This document shows, one piece after another, positions 26,371-36,130 of a DNA stretch of 51,690 nucleotides. The stretch spans positions 1-51,690 of the forward strand of contig NZ_PVWK01000135.1 of NCBI RefSeq assembly GCF_003003795.1, written 5' to 3'. The notes below the pieces were generated by a model. The model did no database searches. It saw nothing but the letters and a program-made list of their open reading frames with translations, and had not been told where the DNA came from. A program made the position numbers and the translations under genes. Numbering within the stretch: the first letter of the stretch is position 1; each line of letters begins with the position of its first letter. This stretch comes from Stenomitos frigidus ULC18. Its GTDB lineage: Bacteria; Cyanobacteriota; Cyanobacteriia; Leptolyngbyales; Leptolyngbyaceae.

Positions 26371-27321
26371 TCAATGGACGTTCAGTGCGGTTTCCGCATG
26401 CAAAAACTTTCCTTCACATTCGAGGGTGCCGCCAATCGTGGCACCGACTAGAATGACTGTTCCCTTCGCCTCAAAGCCCTCGCGCAGGAAAACATGCCCA
26501 GTCACGTTGACCCTATGGGCAGTCAGTGCGGTTTCCGCATGCAAAAACTGCCCGCTGTCGCATTGGAGGTTGCTGCCAATCGTCGCACTGAATAGGTTAA
26601 CCGTCCCCTGTGCCTTAAATTTGTGGCTTAGGTTCACGTTACCTTTTACGGATGCACCCTCTAGATCCAGTGCAAGTGCCGGTTGCAGGAATTGTCCCTT
26701 GCTACAGTCGAGATTGCCCTCAATCCTGGCACCACGTAAGATAACGGTGCCTTCGGCTACAAAGCCTTGGAGCAAGAGGATACTGCCAGTCACTTCGACC
26801 TCTCTAGCGTCAATCGAAGTGGGAACCGCTGCCTCAGTGGAAACGGTTTCTATTTGACTCGGAGCCAGGCGTGTACCACTCAGATCGAGTCTTCTCAGCG
26901 TTGTTTGCTGCAGACGCAGCGGCTCAGCAAAAGAGCAATAGGCGAACCTCAAGGGAATGGCAATGTCTGAGAAACTAAGGTTCAATGCGCCCTCAATCTT
27001 CGCGCCTGCAACGTCCAGACCTTGAGGCAAGCACAACTGCCACACTGCGGGCTCAATACACAGCCACCGGAGACGATCACCGCGTAGAGTACGCTCCTCT
27101 CCCCACTGTGAGGCATTCTCAGGTTGGTCGTCTACCACTACTCCTGTTTGGTAGTCAATCCGTTTACCGTTGGCGATCGCGCGAAAGAGCTCATATTCCG
27201 AAGCACTTAGTTCCTGAAACTTCTCCTGTGCCAAAGTGAAGAGCTTCTTCTCGGCAAAGTTCAACACCCCGTACTTTTGCGTTGCGACAACTAGCAGCTC
27301 CTGGACGGGATTGTTTTCCAT
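26371..27321 (-). CDS. Right-handed beta-helix (pentapeptide-like) repeat protein, C-terminally truncated
   Basis: A 316-residue protein. The first 110 residues are a non-repeat head (LLVVATQKYGVLNFAEKKLF). Repeats of about 20-40 residues follow, each of the type GARIEGNLDCSKGQFLQPAL, ATIGSNLQCDSGQFLHAET and GATIGGTLECEGKFLHAET. These are typical of cyanobacterial and proteobacterial beta-helix proteins of unknown function. The DNA repeats are nearly identical (GCGGTTTCCGCATGCAAAAAC occurs twice). After the stop, another frame continues with ALALDLEA, the start of the next repeat unit, so the 3' end was lost by deletion or repeat collapse. Start ATG 27319-27321. No signal peptide. Confidence 0.6.
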   Translation of the reverse strand: MENNPVQELLVVATQKYGVLNFAEKKLFTLAQEKFQELSASEYELFRAIANGKRIDYQTGVVVDDQPENASQWGEERTLRGDRLRWLCIEPAVWQLCLPQGLDVAGAKIEGALNLSFSDIAIPLRFAYCSFAEPLRLQQTTLRRLDLSGTRLAPSQIETVSTEAAVPTSIDAREVEVTGSILLLQGFVAEGTVILRGARIEGNLDCSKGQFLQPALALDLEGASVKGNVNLSHKFKAQGTVNLFSATIGSNLQCDSGQFLHAETALTAHRVNVTGHVFLREGFEAKGTVILVGATIGGTLECEGKFLHAETALNVH

Positions 27322-27568
27322 AACCCAAGCGACAACGACGGTTCATAATACCCTTTATGGCTGAGTTTAACTCCGCTGCTAAGCCTAAACCTACTGATGG
27401 ACGTTAAGAGCCTCCTTTCTGTGATCAATGGCTATTTTTCTGGGTAGTTGTCTCTAACAGCACAAAGAAACGGTACGCAGTCATATCCTCGCGGAAAAGG
27501 TAGTCGAAGCTCACCTGGAGTCCCCAACACAACGCCAACTCACCCCGCTTCGCAAGGGTCAACCGTTG

Positions 27569-28285
27569 CTACGTGTGCAAGAGCAACTCAGCAAAAGTCG
27601 CCAACTCTTGCACCCTGTCAACCGGTGGTGGTGGCTCTGGTAGTGGAGTCGCTGGTGTTACAGCCCCTTGCTCCACTGCCAAAGGAGCAGTCTCTACCAT
27701 TGGTTCTGCCAACGGTATTACAGGTAACGACTCTGGCACTGTCGATTCATTCGCGCCCAGAACGCCTAAAGTATTAGCGCCCAGAATGAAGCTTGTTGAC
27801 TGCTCAAAGGTTTCAGGCGTTTTTAAGACTTGCTCTGCTGACCCGTTCATAGCGTGCTCAGCAACAATTTTGTCAGCCATTTCGAGTGCTGCCCGTAACT
27901 CAATGGTTGGCGCTTTGGATTCCTGGTCGGAACTCAAAGGTGCCTGAACATTGACTGTCAGGTCTGACGTAACTGGCAACGCTAAGACGGTTGCTGCAGT
28001 ACGAACGGCTCCGTTTGGGAGCTCTGGGCGCTCATTTAAAGGTTCTACGAATGAGTGGCAGGAATGCGGCTCAGGCGCTACGAATGAGTGGTCAGAACTC
28101 TCAGCCTCCGTGACTGGCTCGACAATGGCTAACTCTACGTTTTGCCCCAGTTCGAGTGCTGGCAGCAACGCTTCTGTAGGCGTACTCAATGAGCGCCCAG
28201 AACTCGCTGTCTCGACTGTTGGCGCTTCTACACTCTCTACAGTTGTTGTGCAAGCCACAGGTGCTACTGGCCAGGGCGAACGCAC
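27569..28285 (-). CDS. Hypothetical Pro/Glu/Thr/Val-rich protein
   Basis: A 238-residue open frame from a GTG, acidic and low-complexity, with a plausible helix ELRAALEMADKIVAEHAM and a proline tract (PLPEPPPPVDRVQEL) near the end. The opposite strand is also open, so the coding direction is uncertain; the acidic, helix-containing minus-strand reading looks more protein-like. No family recognised. It may be the disordered tail of a lost protein. Confidence 0.3.
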   Translation of the reverse strand: MRSPWPVAPVACTTTVESVEAPTVETASSGRSLSTPTEALLPALELGQNVELAIVEPVTEAESSDHSFVAPEPHSCHSFVEPLNERPELPNGAVRTAATVLALPVTSDLTVNVQAPLSSDQESKAPTIELRAALEMADKIVAEHAMNGSAEQVLKTPETFEQSTSFILGANTLGVLGANESTVPESLPVIPLAEPMVETAPLAVEQGAVTPATPLPEPPPPVDRVQELATFAELLLHT

Positions 28286-28365
28286 ACGTAACTTAACAAT
28301 GAGTGCATGGAGAATACAGAAGACTTAGGATTCAAGGCAGTCGTGCATCTGAGTCGAGGTTCTTC

Positions 28366-28533
28366 ATGCCTGAATCAGCCATTACAAGCCTCAAAGCCCA
28401 TTTCGGAGAACTGCCTGATCCATGTGCCCAACACAGCATTGAGCATTTACTGATTGATATAGTGATGATCACAATTTGTGCTGTGATCTGTGGTGCAGAG
28501 AGTTGGGTGGAGATCGAAGCGGTACGGTTTTAG
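28366..28533 (+). pseudogene. ISAs1-family transposase N-terminal fragment
   Basis: ATG 28366 opens the conserved ISAs1 (H-repeat) N-terminus: LKAHFGELPDPCAQHSIEHL, then LLIDIVMITICAVICGAESW and a stop at 28533. Full-length proteins have about 370 residues. The sequence after 28540 belongs to something else. Confidence 0.75.
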
Positions 28534-28559
28534 CCTACCGCGTAGCATCCTTGTAGAAT

Positions 28560-28825
28560 CCCCGCTCATTGATGACAAGGAGAGTCAACATCTCAAGAGT
28601 CTGCGCAGTCAGCATTATGACATGGCGTATTGCTTGCTAGAAGCGGAGCGTTACTTGCCAGAACCACTGTCCCAGCCCGAATTCCTTCCATTGACTCTTG
28701 ATGAAAGTCAGGTTGTGCAACTCAAGCAGGAGATCAGTTGTTTGCTGGCCTTTGTGGGCGATTTGTTGAACCACCACTCCCGCGTAGAACGCTTCCGCTA
28801 TCCGTCTCAACGCTGCTATCACTGA
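28560..28825 (+). pseudogene. Unrecognised gene fragment
   Basis: One frame reads LIDDKESQHLKSLRSQHYD, then LPLTLDESQVVQLKQEIS and LLAFVGDLLNHHSRVERFRY, to a stop at 28825. It has a believable helical composition but no start of its own and no recognised family. It is probably the 3' part of a gene broken by the ISAs1 piece. Positions 28826-28972 show nothing. Confidence 0.3.
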
Positions 28826-28972
28826 TACGGCTGCATAGCGCTGCACCGCTGCAATCAGAATCGGTAGGCAGGGACGGCACCTGATCGGCATCCTAGAACA
28901 ATGCTAGCCGTCATGGCTGCCAACGCTGCGGTTGCTTGGGCAAACTGAGCCTTTACTCTAGCAAGTGCCGCA

Positions 28973-29905
28973 TCAGGGCAAGCCATTGAGGGCTTCCACT
29001 TGTGCCGCTGACAACTGCAACAGCTGCGTCACCTGCTCCAGTGCCATTCCCGTTGCTAGAAGCGTTTGTGCTGCTCGCAACAGTTGGGTCTGAGCTTGTT
29101 CCTTTGCCTGTCGCTCTTGCTCTGTATCCGTCAACAACCAGGTGCCCGTCTGGTCACACCAGCGTAACCAGGGGGCAGTCACACCTTCAAAGCTACCCTG
29201 CCAGAGCCCCAAGCCAAGGTTCAAATCTGGCAACCAGACCAGTGGCGTTTCCAGGTTGAGTGGCTGTTCCTGATACAGCCCGCCGTCAAGCTTGAAGTAA
29301 CGTAAGCACTGTGTGTAACGATTGTAAACAAAGTAGTGTGGTACCCGCAGATGCGTTTCATAGACCTCAAATTTTCCGGGTGGCTTTGCATCCAACCCCG
29401 CCTGCTCGGCCTCTGAAACGGCAGCGCTACCCGCAGGCGTTATCGGTTCACTCTCTGTCACGTTCGCTGTTTCATCGTAGAAGCGCCCCAAGTCTTCTGC
29501 TTCTGTTCCCGGTGACAAAAACTCAACGACAATATAGGGCGGATGGTCTTCCTGCCAAAGTACATAGCTGCGGCGCAAATCTCGTTGCTCGTAGAGGCGC
29601 GGCACATCGACCACGAGAAACCAATCGGGTCGCTTGTACCAAAGCGGCTGACGCACTGTGTAGTAAAGGTTAAGGTCAGAGGCCGTGAAGCAATTGTCTC
29701 GACTGTAGCCCCCTAAACTAAGCGTCCGGCTCAGGAGTTGCGGTTGGAGGTCATGAAATTCATCTGGCAAACCAGGCTCCTTGGAGTCTTCACTGGGCAA
29801 ATCATACATGGTTGGCAACACCTCCTTCGGCGGGCGTGGTGGATCATGTTGCTCAATCTGGATGGCACTACCTGTACCCAGTAGCGTGCGAGTTGTCGAA
29901 GCCAT
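28973..29905 (-). CDS. Uma2-family (DUF820) PD-(D/E)XK nuclease-like protein
   Basis: A 310-residue protein starting at ATG 29905 (MASTTRTLLG); the longer upstream frame lacks family similarity. The core has the Uma2 nuclease-fold signature: RPDWFLVVDVPR, then VVEFLSPGTEAEDLG, with the catalytic D and E-x-x order expected of the PD-(D/E)XK superfamily. An FVYNRYTQCLRYFKLDGG strand pair and the usual C-terminal Gln/Ala-rich coiled coil (ERQAKEQAQTQLLRAAQTLL) follow. Uma2 proteins are hugely expanded in cyanobacteria; their cellular role is unsettled. An acidic insertion lies around residues 150-185. It is a solo gene. Confidence 0.85.
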   Translation of the reverse strand: MASTTRTLLGTGSAIQIEQHDPPRPPKEVLPTMYDLPSEDSKEPGLPDEFHDLQPQLLSRTLSLGGYSRDNCFTASDLNLYYTVRQPLWYKRPDWFLVVDVPRLYEQRDLRRSYVLWQEDHPPYIVVEFLSPGTEAEDLGRFYDETANVTESEPITPAGSAAVSEAEQAGLDAKPPGKFEVYETHLRVPHYFVYNRYTQCLRYFKLDGGLYQEQPLNLETPLVWLPDLNLGLGLWQGSFEGVTAPWLRWCDQTGTWLLTDTEQERQAKEQAQTQLLRAAQTLLATGMALEQVTQLLQLSAAQVEALNGLP

Positions 29906-30415
29906 AAGCATCTCAGCGTAATGATTTCTTAGCCCCCATCTTATCGCCCTATCAAAGCGGATGAACAAATCTAGCGGCTTGGTTTTACGACTCTCGGGTC
30001 ACATTTAATGGTAGTCCTAAAGATGTAAGGATGGCTAAAACGCTTTGCCAGCCTTGAGTTTATCGAGACACTGTCGTTTGGAAAGCTCCAAGTATCAGCT
30101 TAAGACGGAAGCTACAAGGCTGATTCTCTCGTTGCTCCCTTGGGCGTGTGGCTGCAAAGACGTGGAAAAAGTCGGTATACTTCCGAGCTGCAAAGTTGGC
30201 TGTAGACTCTGAAAGCCTTATCTGGAAAAACTTACAGCTATAATTACCTGTTTAGCACTACCCAAACGCTTAGTCAAACGCTAGAAACACTGGGTCATCA
30301 AGTCTCTGTGCAACCCCAAGGTGCTTCAGCAAAAGCTTAACTAGACGAGATTTTCAAGTCAGTATCATCGCTACCTTTACCCCATCTATTGACATACCAG
30401 TTGGAGCACCTGACG
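29906..30415. other. Intergenic region upstream of the CHAT operon
   Basis: These 510 bases should hold the divergent promoters of the Uma2 gene and the six-gene operon. I see no convincing gene. A short open piece near 30225-30340 (TLSQTLETLGHQVSVQPQG) is without start or family. No clear operator was recognised. Confidence 0.4.
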
Positions 30416-31777
30416 ATGGCTAAAGTGTGGATGTCGGTGCAGGTTCAAATGATGGAAAATTGGGAACTGTCAATGTATTGGTCACTGGTTCGGTTGAATC
30501 CTGCAGGCGGCTACCAGGTTAATCACATTCGTCAAGTTCATGCTTATCTTCAGCATCTTTTTCCAGACTTACAAGCAAAACCTAAGCCCGACCGAGCGCT
30601 TCAGAGGCGGCTTGCCCAACTATTTCAAGCGGGTGAATTAAAAGCTGGTTTGAGCCTGCGCTGCTACATCTCTCATGTAATTTTGCAAGAATGCCAAGCC
30701 CTAGTAAAGCAATTTGGGGCTTATTACGGCTTTGACGTGGCAGATCTATTGTCCTATGTGCTGAATGACGAGGGTGAGCTTACTATTGGCACCTTCAAGC
30801 CCTTTGGGTATGAGATTTTGGAGAAATATAATGCTGAGGTTGCCGCACTGAGTACTTGGGCTGCGCGATTAGTGCGCCAGAATGCTGATTTAAAGCGATG
30901 CTTGAAGGATTACGGGCTTTTGCTCATTTCAGATTGGGGTTTACTCAATGACACAAAAGCTCGACAACTTCGGCGCATTCTGAGGGAATATTTTGATGAA
31001 GCTGAAGCAATTACCAATCAGGCGATATGGGTGCATGAAGCTTATCGATTTGTTTACCTACCCGATCGCCCAGGTAGTCGAGGAGAAATTTGCGCGGACC
31101 CGACAGCAGAGCAGTTGCAGCGAATGGTAGCCTACATTCAGGCAACATTCCAGCAATCTCTATCCCCTGCAACGGTGATGACTTGCCTACAGTGGAGTGC
31201 AAAGCGGCTCCGCCAATACCGACTAAAGCAGCAACCCAAGTCATTTCAACGCATTGATCCACCCGTTGAGCGAGAGGACGATCTTGAGATCGATCGTTTC
31301 TTGCATGACTATCAGCAGCAAGTCTTGCAGTGTCTGGATCAATCCATCAATACCGTTGTAAAGGGGCGAATCCAGGGAACGTCTCGCCGCATTCGCGTCA
31401 CAACCGTCGAGAATTTTTTGCAGGCACTCAACTCCTATTACTGCGAAGGACTCTCTCAGGGTGAGATTGCTAAAAAAATGGAGGTTAGTGGGCAAGACCG
31501 GATCGCTAAACTGCTAAAACTGACTCAACTCCGATCGGAGATTAAACTTCATATGTTCGCCTGCTTGCAGAACTATATTCAAGTAGTTGTGAATGTGGGA
31601 GATAGCCCAGATCAACTCCTAGCCATTGATGCAGCCTTGACTGAACAACTGGATCAACTAATTCAACAGGATCAGGATTGGGGCTTTACGACAAAAGCTC
31701 ATCTTCAGCAACAAGGCAGCTTACTCGGTCGGCGTATTTGTGAATACCTTAAGGGACTTTCGCTTAAAAGCCGATGA
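30416..31777 (+). CDS. Sigma-70-like regulatory protein, first gene of the CHAT operon
   Basis: A 453-residue protein (ATG 30416; ATG 30389 and 30431 are alternatives). A segment like sigma region 2 (EILEKYNAEVAALSTWAARLVRQN) and a C-terminal helix-turn-helix like region 4 (YYCEGLSQGEIAKKMEVSG, then LLKLTQLRSEIKLHM) resemble the divergent sigma-like proteins that head DUF1822/CHAT loci in cyanobacteria. It is longer than an ECF factor and lacks the textbook core-binding motifs, so activity as a true sigma factor is unproven. It precedes DUF1822 by 21 bp. The likely role is transcription of its own operon in response to the CHASE2 sensor (inference). Confidence 0.65.
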   Translation: MAKVWMSVQVQMMENWELSMYWSLVRLNPAGGYQVNHIRQVHAYLQHLFPDLQAKPKPDRALQRRLAQLFQAGELKAGLSLRCYISHVILQECQALVKQFGAYYGFDVADLLSYVLNDEGELTIGTFKPFGYEILEKYNAEVAALSTWAARLVRQNADLKRCLKDYGLLLISDWGLLNDTKARQLRRILREYFDEAEAITNQAIWVHEAYRFVYLPDRPGSRGEICADPTAEQLQRMVAYIQATFQQSLSPATVMTCLQWSAKRLRQYRLKQQPKSFQRIDPPVEREDDLEIDRFLHDYQQQVLQCLDQSINTVVKGRIQGTSRRIRVTTVENFLQALNSYYCEGLSQGEIAKKMEVSGQDRIAKLLKLTQLRSEIKLHMFACLQNYIQVVVNVGDSPDQLLAIDAALTEQLDQLIQQDQDWGFTTKAHLQQQGSLLGRRICEYLKGLSLKSR

Positions 31778-31798
31778 TTCACCCTTTCAATTGATTTT

Positions 31799-32992
31799 AT
31801 GTTTTCTGATTCTGTTGACTCAATTCCGTTAGACTTTATGCCGCAGGTGAGCGATCGCGTTGCTCTCGATCCAGTGGTCATTGATCGTGCCGTTGCCTTC
31901 AGTCAAGCGATGCCTGAACCAATTCGATGGCAATCATATCTGGCATTATTAGCACTAGAAGGGTTTGCAGCCTGGCTGGAAACCCAAACCCTACCCATTC
32001 AACTGGAGCGGTCGGATGCTAGACTAATTCAACCGTCCCACTTTGATGTCCCAGCGGCAATTACACATCTGACGCTCAGTCAACTACAGGTTTGCTTGAT
32101 TGTGGCGAGCGCCGATCGTGAAGAGGCGATCGAGGTGCCGCTCAGTGTAGTCGATGAACTGTGTCAAGTAGCCCACCTCTATGTGGCCATCGCTGTCGAT
32201 GACGAATCTGGGCAAGCGGACGTGCAGTGCTTCATCCGCTACGATCAGCTTGCTCAGTATCGGCAGGACACTGGTTTGCTCCCAACAATCCATCACACTT
32301 ACCTTCTGCCTAGAGCGATCTTTGATGCTGATTTGCATCATCTCTTACTGTTCGCAACTGGGCTACGATCAACCGCGATCGCCCAAGCCGTTCCCTCCAC
32401 TACCACTTCGCCCGCTATTCAACAAATTCTGTTACAACCAATCATCAATACAGCAACCTGGGCACAGCAACAGCTTGCAAACCTGGCCAAGGGGCTGCAT
32501 CAGTTAAGCAATGAAATTGTGCTGACGTGGGTACCACCGGAGAGGCAGACCGCTAGCGCAATGCGATCGGCTCAAGCAGCAGCAACCCAACCTGTAGCTA
32601 ATCTAGCTGCTATCCTGCAAAATCTACGCAGCCAGGGGTATGACGTACCTCAAGCGGTGCGCGCAGTTTATCAAGATGTATTAATGGGTGATCAGAAGCT
32701 GCGACTGTCGATCGTCACCTGGCAACTGGCGGCTGACTCTCTCAATGAGGCAGAGCAAGAATGGTCGCTCCTGGTGATCGTTGAAATGGTACAGGGGGTC
32801 ACACCCATCGAGGGCATTCGGTTAGCCATCCGAGAGCAACAGACATTAATGCTTGAGAGGATCTTGCTGCCGGGAGTTGCCTATGAGATAGCCCAGGTGA
32901 TTGGCTTTTTGCATGAGCAATTTATGATTACGATTAGCTTCCCCCCTGGCAGTAGCGTCACACTGCCCCCGATTGCATTTGAAGCGCAATGA
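31799..32992 (+). CDS. DUF1822 family protein
   Basis: A 397-residue protein with no signal peptide or membrane span. Recognised by its start (IPLDFMPQVSDRVALDPVVI, then A-x-x-F-S near residue 35), RWQSYLALLALEGFAAWLE and the C-terminal V-x-L-P-P-I-A-F-E. DUF1822 is almost confined to cyanobacteria and travels with sigma-like, CHAT-CHASE2 and DUF928 genes. Its molecular role is unknown. The conserved linkage suggests an adaptor between the regulator and the membrane CHAT protease. Its stop overlaps the next start by 4 bp (ATGA), indicating translational coupling. Confidence 0.88.
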   Translation: MFSDSVDSIPLDFMPQVSDRVALDPVVIDRAVAFSQAMPEPIRWQSYLALLALEGFAAWLETQTLPIQLERSDARLIQPSHFDVPAAITHLTLSQLQVCLIVASADREEAIEVPLSVVDELCQVAHLYVAIAVDDESGQADVQCFIRYDQLAQYRQDTGLLPTIHHTYLLPRAIFDADLHHLLLFATGLRSTAIAQAVPSTTTSPAIQQILLQPIINTATWAQQQLANLAKGLHQLSNEIVLTWVPPERQTASAMRSAQAAATQPVANLAAILQNLRSQGYDVPQAVRAVYQDVLMGDQKLRLSIVTWQLAADSLNEAEQEWSLLVIVEMVQGVTPIEGIRLAIREQQTLMLERILLPGVAYEIAQVIGFLHEQFMITISFPPGSSVTLPPIAFEAQ

Positions 32993-35394
32993 ACCGTTCT
33001 ACGCCAGTCCACACTCATATTTTCCAGCTTAAGGTTCAAGCTTTAGGGCAAATCTGTTTATTTGAGTTGGGTTGGGGCAAGGGGCAGAGTTTAACCGTGC
33101 AGGTTCCCTATCCTAGCGACGTGATTCAGATCTATCAGGACTGGCAACAAGCATACTTAGGGTTCTATCAGTCAGGTCAACTCAGAGGGCGAGCAGGAAA
33201 AATCGCGATAACGATGGATTGGCGCACACAATTGGATGAAACTGAGAAGAAATTGAAGGAGCGGTTTCACTATTGGTTACACAGTGCCGAACTTTACGAA
33301 TTGCGAACGCAAATTACTGCTGTTAGACCAAAATCTAATCTCCTGACTTCACGCCTAGCTACAACAATTCAGCTCTTTTTAACCTGCAACACGATCGAAC
33401 TGGAACGATTACCCTGGGAAAGCTGGAACCTAGGTGGCGAATTTGGGCTGACAGAAGTTGTACAAATTTTGCGCTCACCGCTCAATGTGCGAGATGCAGC
33501 AACCCAATCCATGTGTCAACCAAAAGGCAAACGGGCGAGAATTTTGGCGATTTTAGGCGATGATACCGGGCTAAATTTTGAGACTGATCGGCAGGCAGTA
33601 AAATCGCTGCAAAAAGTGGCAGACATTCAATTTGTGGGGTGGCAACCACAACAAACTGCAACTCAGGTCATTCAGCAGATCACTGCTGCGATCACTCATC
33701 CATCCGGATGGGATGTGCTGTTTTTTGCCGGACATAGCAAGGAAACGGCGCTGACGGGGGGAGAACTGAGTGTTGCTCCGGGAATCAACATCACGCTGCA
33801 AAGTCTGATGCCTCAACTGACGATCGCGAAGCAACATGGATTACACGTTGCCATTTTTAATTCTTGCAATGGTCTAAGTTTAGCAAAGGCCTTGATTGAT
33901 TTAGGGTTGAGCCAGGTTGCAATCATGCGCGAACCGATTCACAATGCGGTGGCACAGCAGTTTCTTTGGACGTTTTTGGATGGATTGGGTAAACATCTTG
34001 ATGTCTGTGAAGCGATTCATCGAGCACGGCACTTTTTAGAGACGCAACAAAGCATTTATCCCTCCACAGCCCTAATTCCCTCATTGTTTTGCCATCCAGG
34101 AGCGAATCGATTTCGCATTCCTCGCTCCGTTCCACATCGCTTTCGAGCTTGGTATCCCAATTGGTTGGAAGCGATCGCACTTGGCACTGGCTTAACGTTG
34201 AGCTTGCTCACACCTGTGCAAGATTGGTTGCTGGATACTCGTCTGTTGTGCCAATCCTACTATCGTGCTGTGACAGGACAAGTCCCGGCTCAAACCACAC
34301 CCCCAGTGGCGCTCATTCAGATTGATCAAGAATCCATTTACCGCCAAGGGTTGTCCCAACTGCATCCCATTGATCGCAGTTACCTCGCGCAACTGATTGA
34401 TCGACTGCAAAACCTAGATGCTTCGCTGATTGGGATCGATGTTCTGCTAGACACACGCCAACCGGGGGACAAGGCCTTGGCGGCGACTGTCCGACGTGCG
34501 CTTGAGCGACAAACCTGGCTGATCTTTTCGGCAATTTTGGATGGTGATGGAGAATTAGGAGTCAGTCAAGCCACGGGAATTGCCAACCCCAACTGGATGG
34601 TACAGGGCTATACGGATACTCACTCCTATTTTCTAGAAATGGCTGATCTGAAGGCGTGTGAACACATCTGTCCCTTTTCCTACTTGCTAGCTCTAGTACA
34701 ATCTGCAAAACAAGATCGTCCTCAACTGCTCCAACCAGCCCTGTCTCGTGCTTCCAACCTGCGAACTGAATTCTTACAAAGAGTTGGCGAAACGAGTCTA
34801 ACCAATCATCAATTAACAGCGCTCAAAACAATGCAAACGCCTCTGGGTTTGCAGCCACTAGTCGATTATTCGATACCACCCGATCGCGTATATGAACGCA
34901 TTCCAGCCTGGAAATTGCTTGACCCAAAGGCATCTCAAACCTTGCGGATTCAGCCAAACCAACTGGCGTTGATTGCAGGCGGGTGCGATGATCGCTTGGG
35001 GTTTTCAATGCGCCAAGCCGATTGCTTCTCTGCCCCTAAAGCGATCGAATTTTGGAGCCAACAATCTGGGTTAACAGGCGGAGAACTGCTGGCATATATG
35101 ACGCATCATTTTTTAACCCAACGATTGGTGGTGCCCATTCCTGATTGGTGGATGATTGGACTCGCTACCTTGATCGGCAAGGGTGTGGTGATTGGAATCC
35201 ATTCTGCCCAGCGCCAAGGCAAACGCATTCATCGCTACCAAATTCTAGGGGGAACAGTTGGAGCGAGCGCAATTTATGGACTGGCGACCTTACAGCTCTA
35301 TCTGTCTGGAGCAATTTTGTTACCGTGGCTCCTGCCAACAGGGCTTTGCTGCACATATATTTCAGTCACTTTGAAAGGAAAGTACTATGATTAA
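32989..35394 (+). CDS. CHAT protease-CHASE2 membrane sensor
   Basis: An 801-residue protein. The N-terminal region (1-150) is specific to this group. The CHAT (caspase-like) protease (about 165-370) keeps its dyad: H249 in LFFAGHSKE and C293 in IFNSCNGLSLA. A first membrane span (about 385-405) leads to an extracytoplasmic CHASE2 sensor (about 430-690: LIQIDQESIYRQGLSQLHPI, LIGIDVLL, DRVYERIPAWKLLD). Two or three C-terminal membrane helices follow (about 720-800). The layout puts a protease in the cytoplasm under control of a periplasmic ligand sensor. It is coupled to DUF1822 by a 4-bp overlap and overlaps DUF928 by 8 bp. Ligand and protease target unknown. Confidence 0.9.
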   Translation: MNRSTPVHTHIFQLKVQALGQICLFELGWGKGQSLTVQVPYPSDVIQIYQDWQQAYLGFYQSGQLRGRAGKIAITMDWRTQLDETEKKLKERFHYWLHSAELYELRTQITAVRPKSNLLTSRLATTIQLFLTCNTIELERLPWESWNLGGEFGLTEVVQILRSPLNVRDAATQSMCQPKGKRARILAILGDDTGLNFETDRQAVKSLQKVADIQFVGWQPQQTATQVIQQITAAITHPSGWDVLFFAGHSKETALTGGELSVAPGINITLQSLMPQLTIAKQHGLHVAIFNSCNGLSLAKALIDLGLSQVAIMREPIHNAVAQQFLWTFLDGLGKHLDVCEAIHRARHFLETQQSIYPSTALIPSLFCHPGANRFRIPRSVPHRFRAWYPNWLEAIALGTGLTLSLLTPVQDWLLDTRLLCQSYYRAVTGQVPAQTTPPVALIQIDQESIYRQGLSQLHPIDRSYLAQLIDRLQNLDASLIGIDVLLDTRQPGDKALAATVRRALERQTWLIFSAILDGDGELGVSQATGIANPNWMVQGYTDTHSYFLEMADLKACEHICPFSYLLALVQSAKQDRPQLLQPALSRASNLRTEFLQRVGETSLTNHQLTALKTMQTPLGLQPLVDYSIPPDRVYERIPAWKLLDPKASQTLRIQPNQLALIAGGCDDRLGFSMRQADCFSAPKAIEFWSQQSGLTGGELLAYMTHHFLTQRLVVPIPDWWMIGLATLIGKGVVIGIHSAQRQGKRIHRYQILGGTVGASAIYGLATLQLYLSGAILLPWLLPTGLCCTYISVTLKGKYYD

Positions 35395-36115
35395 TCCACG
35401 CCAATGCAGCCGATGGCTTAGTAGAGTTATCATGACCAGCCTCATACTACCCATCCTTTACCTGCCTGCGAACGGAGTCCCGTTAACGGAGTCGGAGAAT
35501 TTCTTGTTACGCGGATTTGCCCAAGCTAACTCCCAACCAACATCCAAGATAGGCTTCTGGCAGCACAAACCTAGGCGACCACGAACGATTCGCGGTAATG
35601 TTTGCCCCATTTCTCCAGGATTAATTGAAACGCTGAATATCTGGCATGATCGGCCTTTATTCATCTGGCAGGGTCAAGGGAGCCAACTCCGGGTGCGGGA
35701 CTATAACCAGCGGGACAGGGTGTTATGGGAGCGTACCATTACGGATCAAGCACCAGTACGATATGACGGCCAAGCAGCGCTGCAACCTGGTCAACTCTAT
35801 CAATGGCAGATCATGGCGACTGATCCGGCAACCCCCAATCGTTTAGCCAATCAGAAAACCTGGGAAACGTTCAGGGTTTTGCCCGCCGAGCAACGGCAAG
35901 CGATCGGCACAGCCTTGCGGACATTAGAGCAACGTTTGCAGCAACAAAACGCATCAGCTGAAGACATTGCCTTGATCAAAGCCGAGTTTTTTGCGGATCA
36001 AGACCTTTGGTCAGATGCGCTCCAGGTAATTTATGAAGTCAGCAATCCATCGGCTCAATTTGTTGAGCAGCGATCGTCTTATGTTGCTTCCCTATGTCAA
36101 TCATCTGCCCCATAA
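35387..36115 (+). CDS. DUF928 family exported protein
   Basis: A 242-residue protein. A hydrophobic N-terminus (VIMTSLILPILYLPANGVP) acts as signal peptide or anchor. The DUF928 core shows the short motifs CPISPGLIETLNIWHDRPLF, LWERTITD and YQWQI, followed by a helical second half (AEQRQAIGTALRTLEQRLQQ). DUF928 is cyanobacterial and found beside CHASE2/CHAT genes. Its beta-sandwich-like first half suggests binding in the periplasm, possibly to CHASE2 or to the exoprotein. It starts 8 bp inside the CHAT-CHASE2 gene and ends 15 bp before the exoprotein gene. Confidence 0.87.
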   Translation: MINPRQCSRWLSRVIMTSLILPILYLPANGVPLTESENFLLRGFAQANSQPTSKIGFWQHKPRRPRTIRGNVCPISPGLIETLNIWHDRPLFIWQGQGSQLRVRDYNQRDRVLWERTITDQAPVRYDGQAALQPGQLYQWQIMATDPATPNRLANQKTWETFRVLPAEQRQAIGTALRTLEQRLQQQNASAEDIALIKAEFFADQDLWSDALQVIYEVSNPSAQFVEQRSSYVASLCQSSAP

Positions 36116-36130
36116 ACCCCTTCTGCATTC

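Noticed and set aside
27448-28328. Plus-strand frames at 27448-27777, 27573-27947 and 27951-28328
   Set aside because: They oppose the minus-strand Pro/Glu-rich frame, are Ser/Thr/Gly-rich low complexity and match nothing; at most one strand codes.
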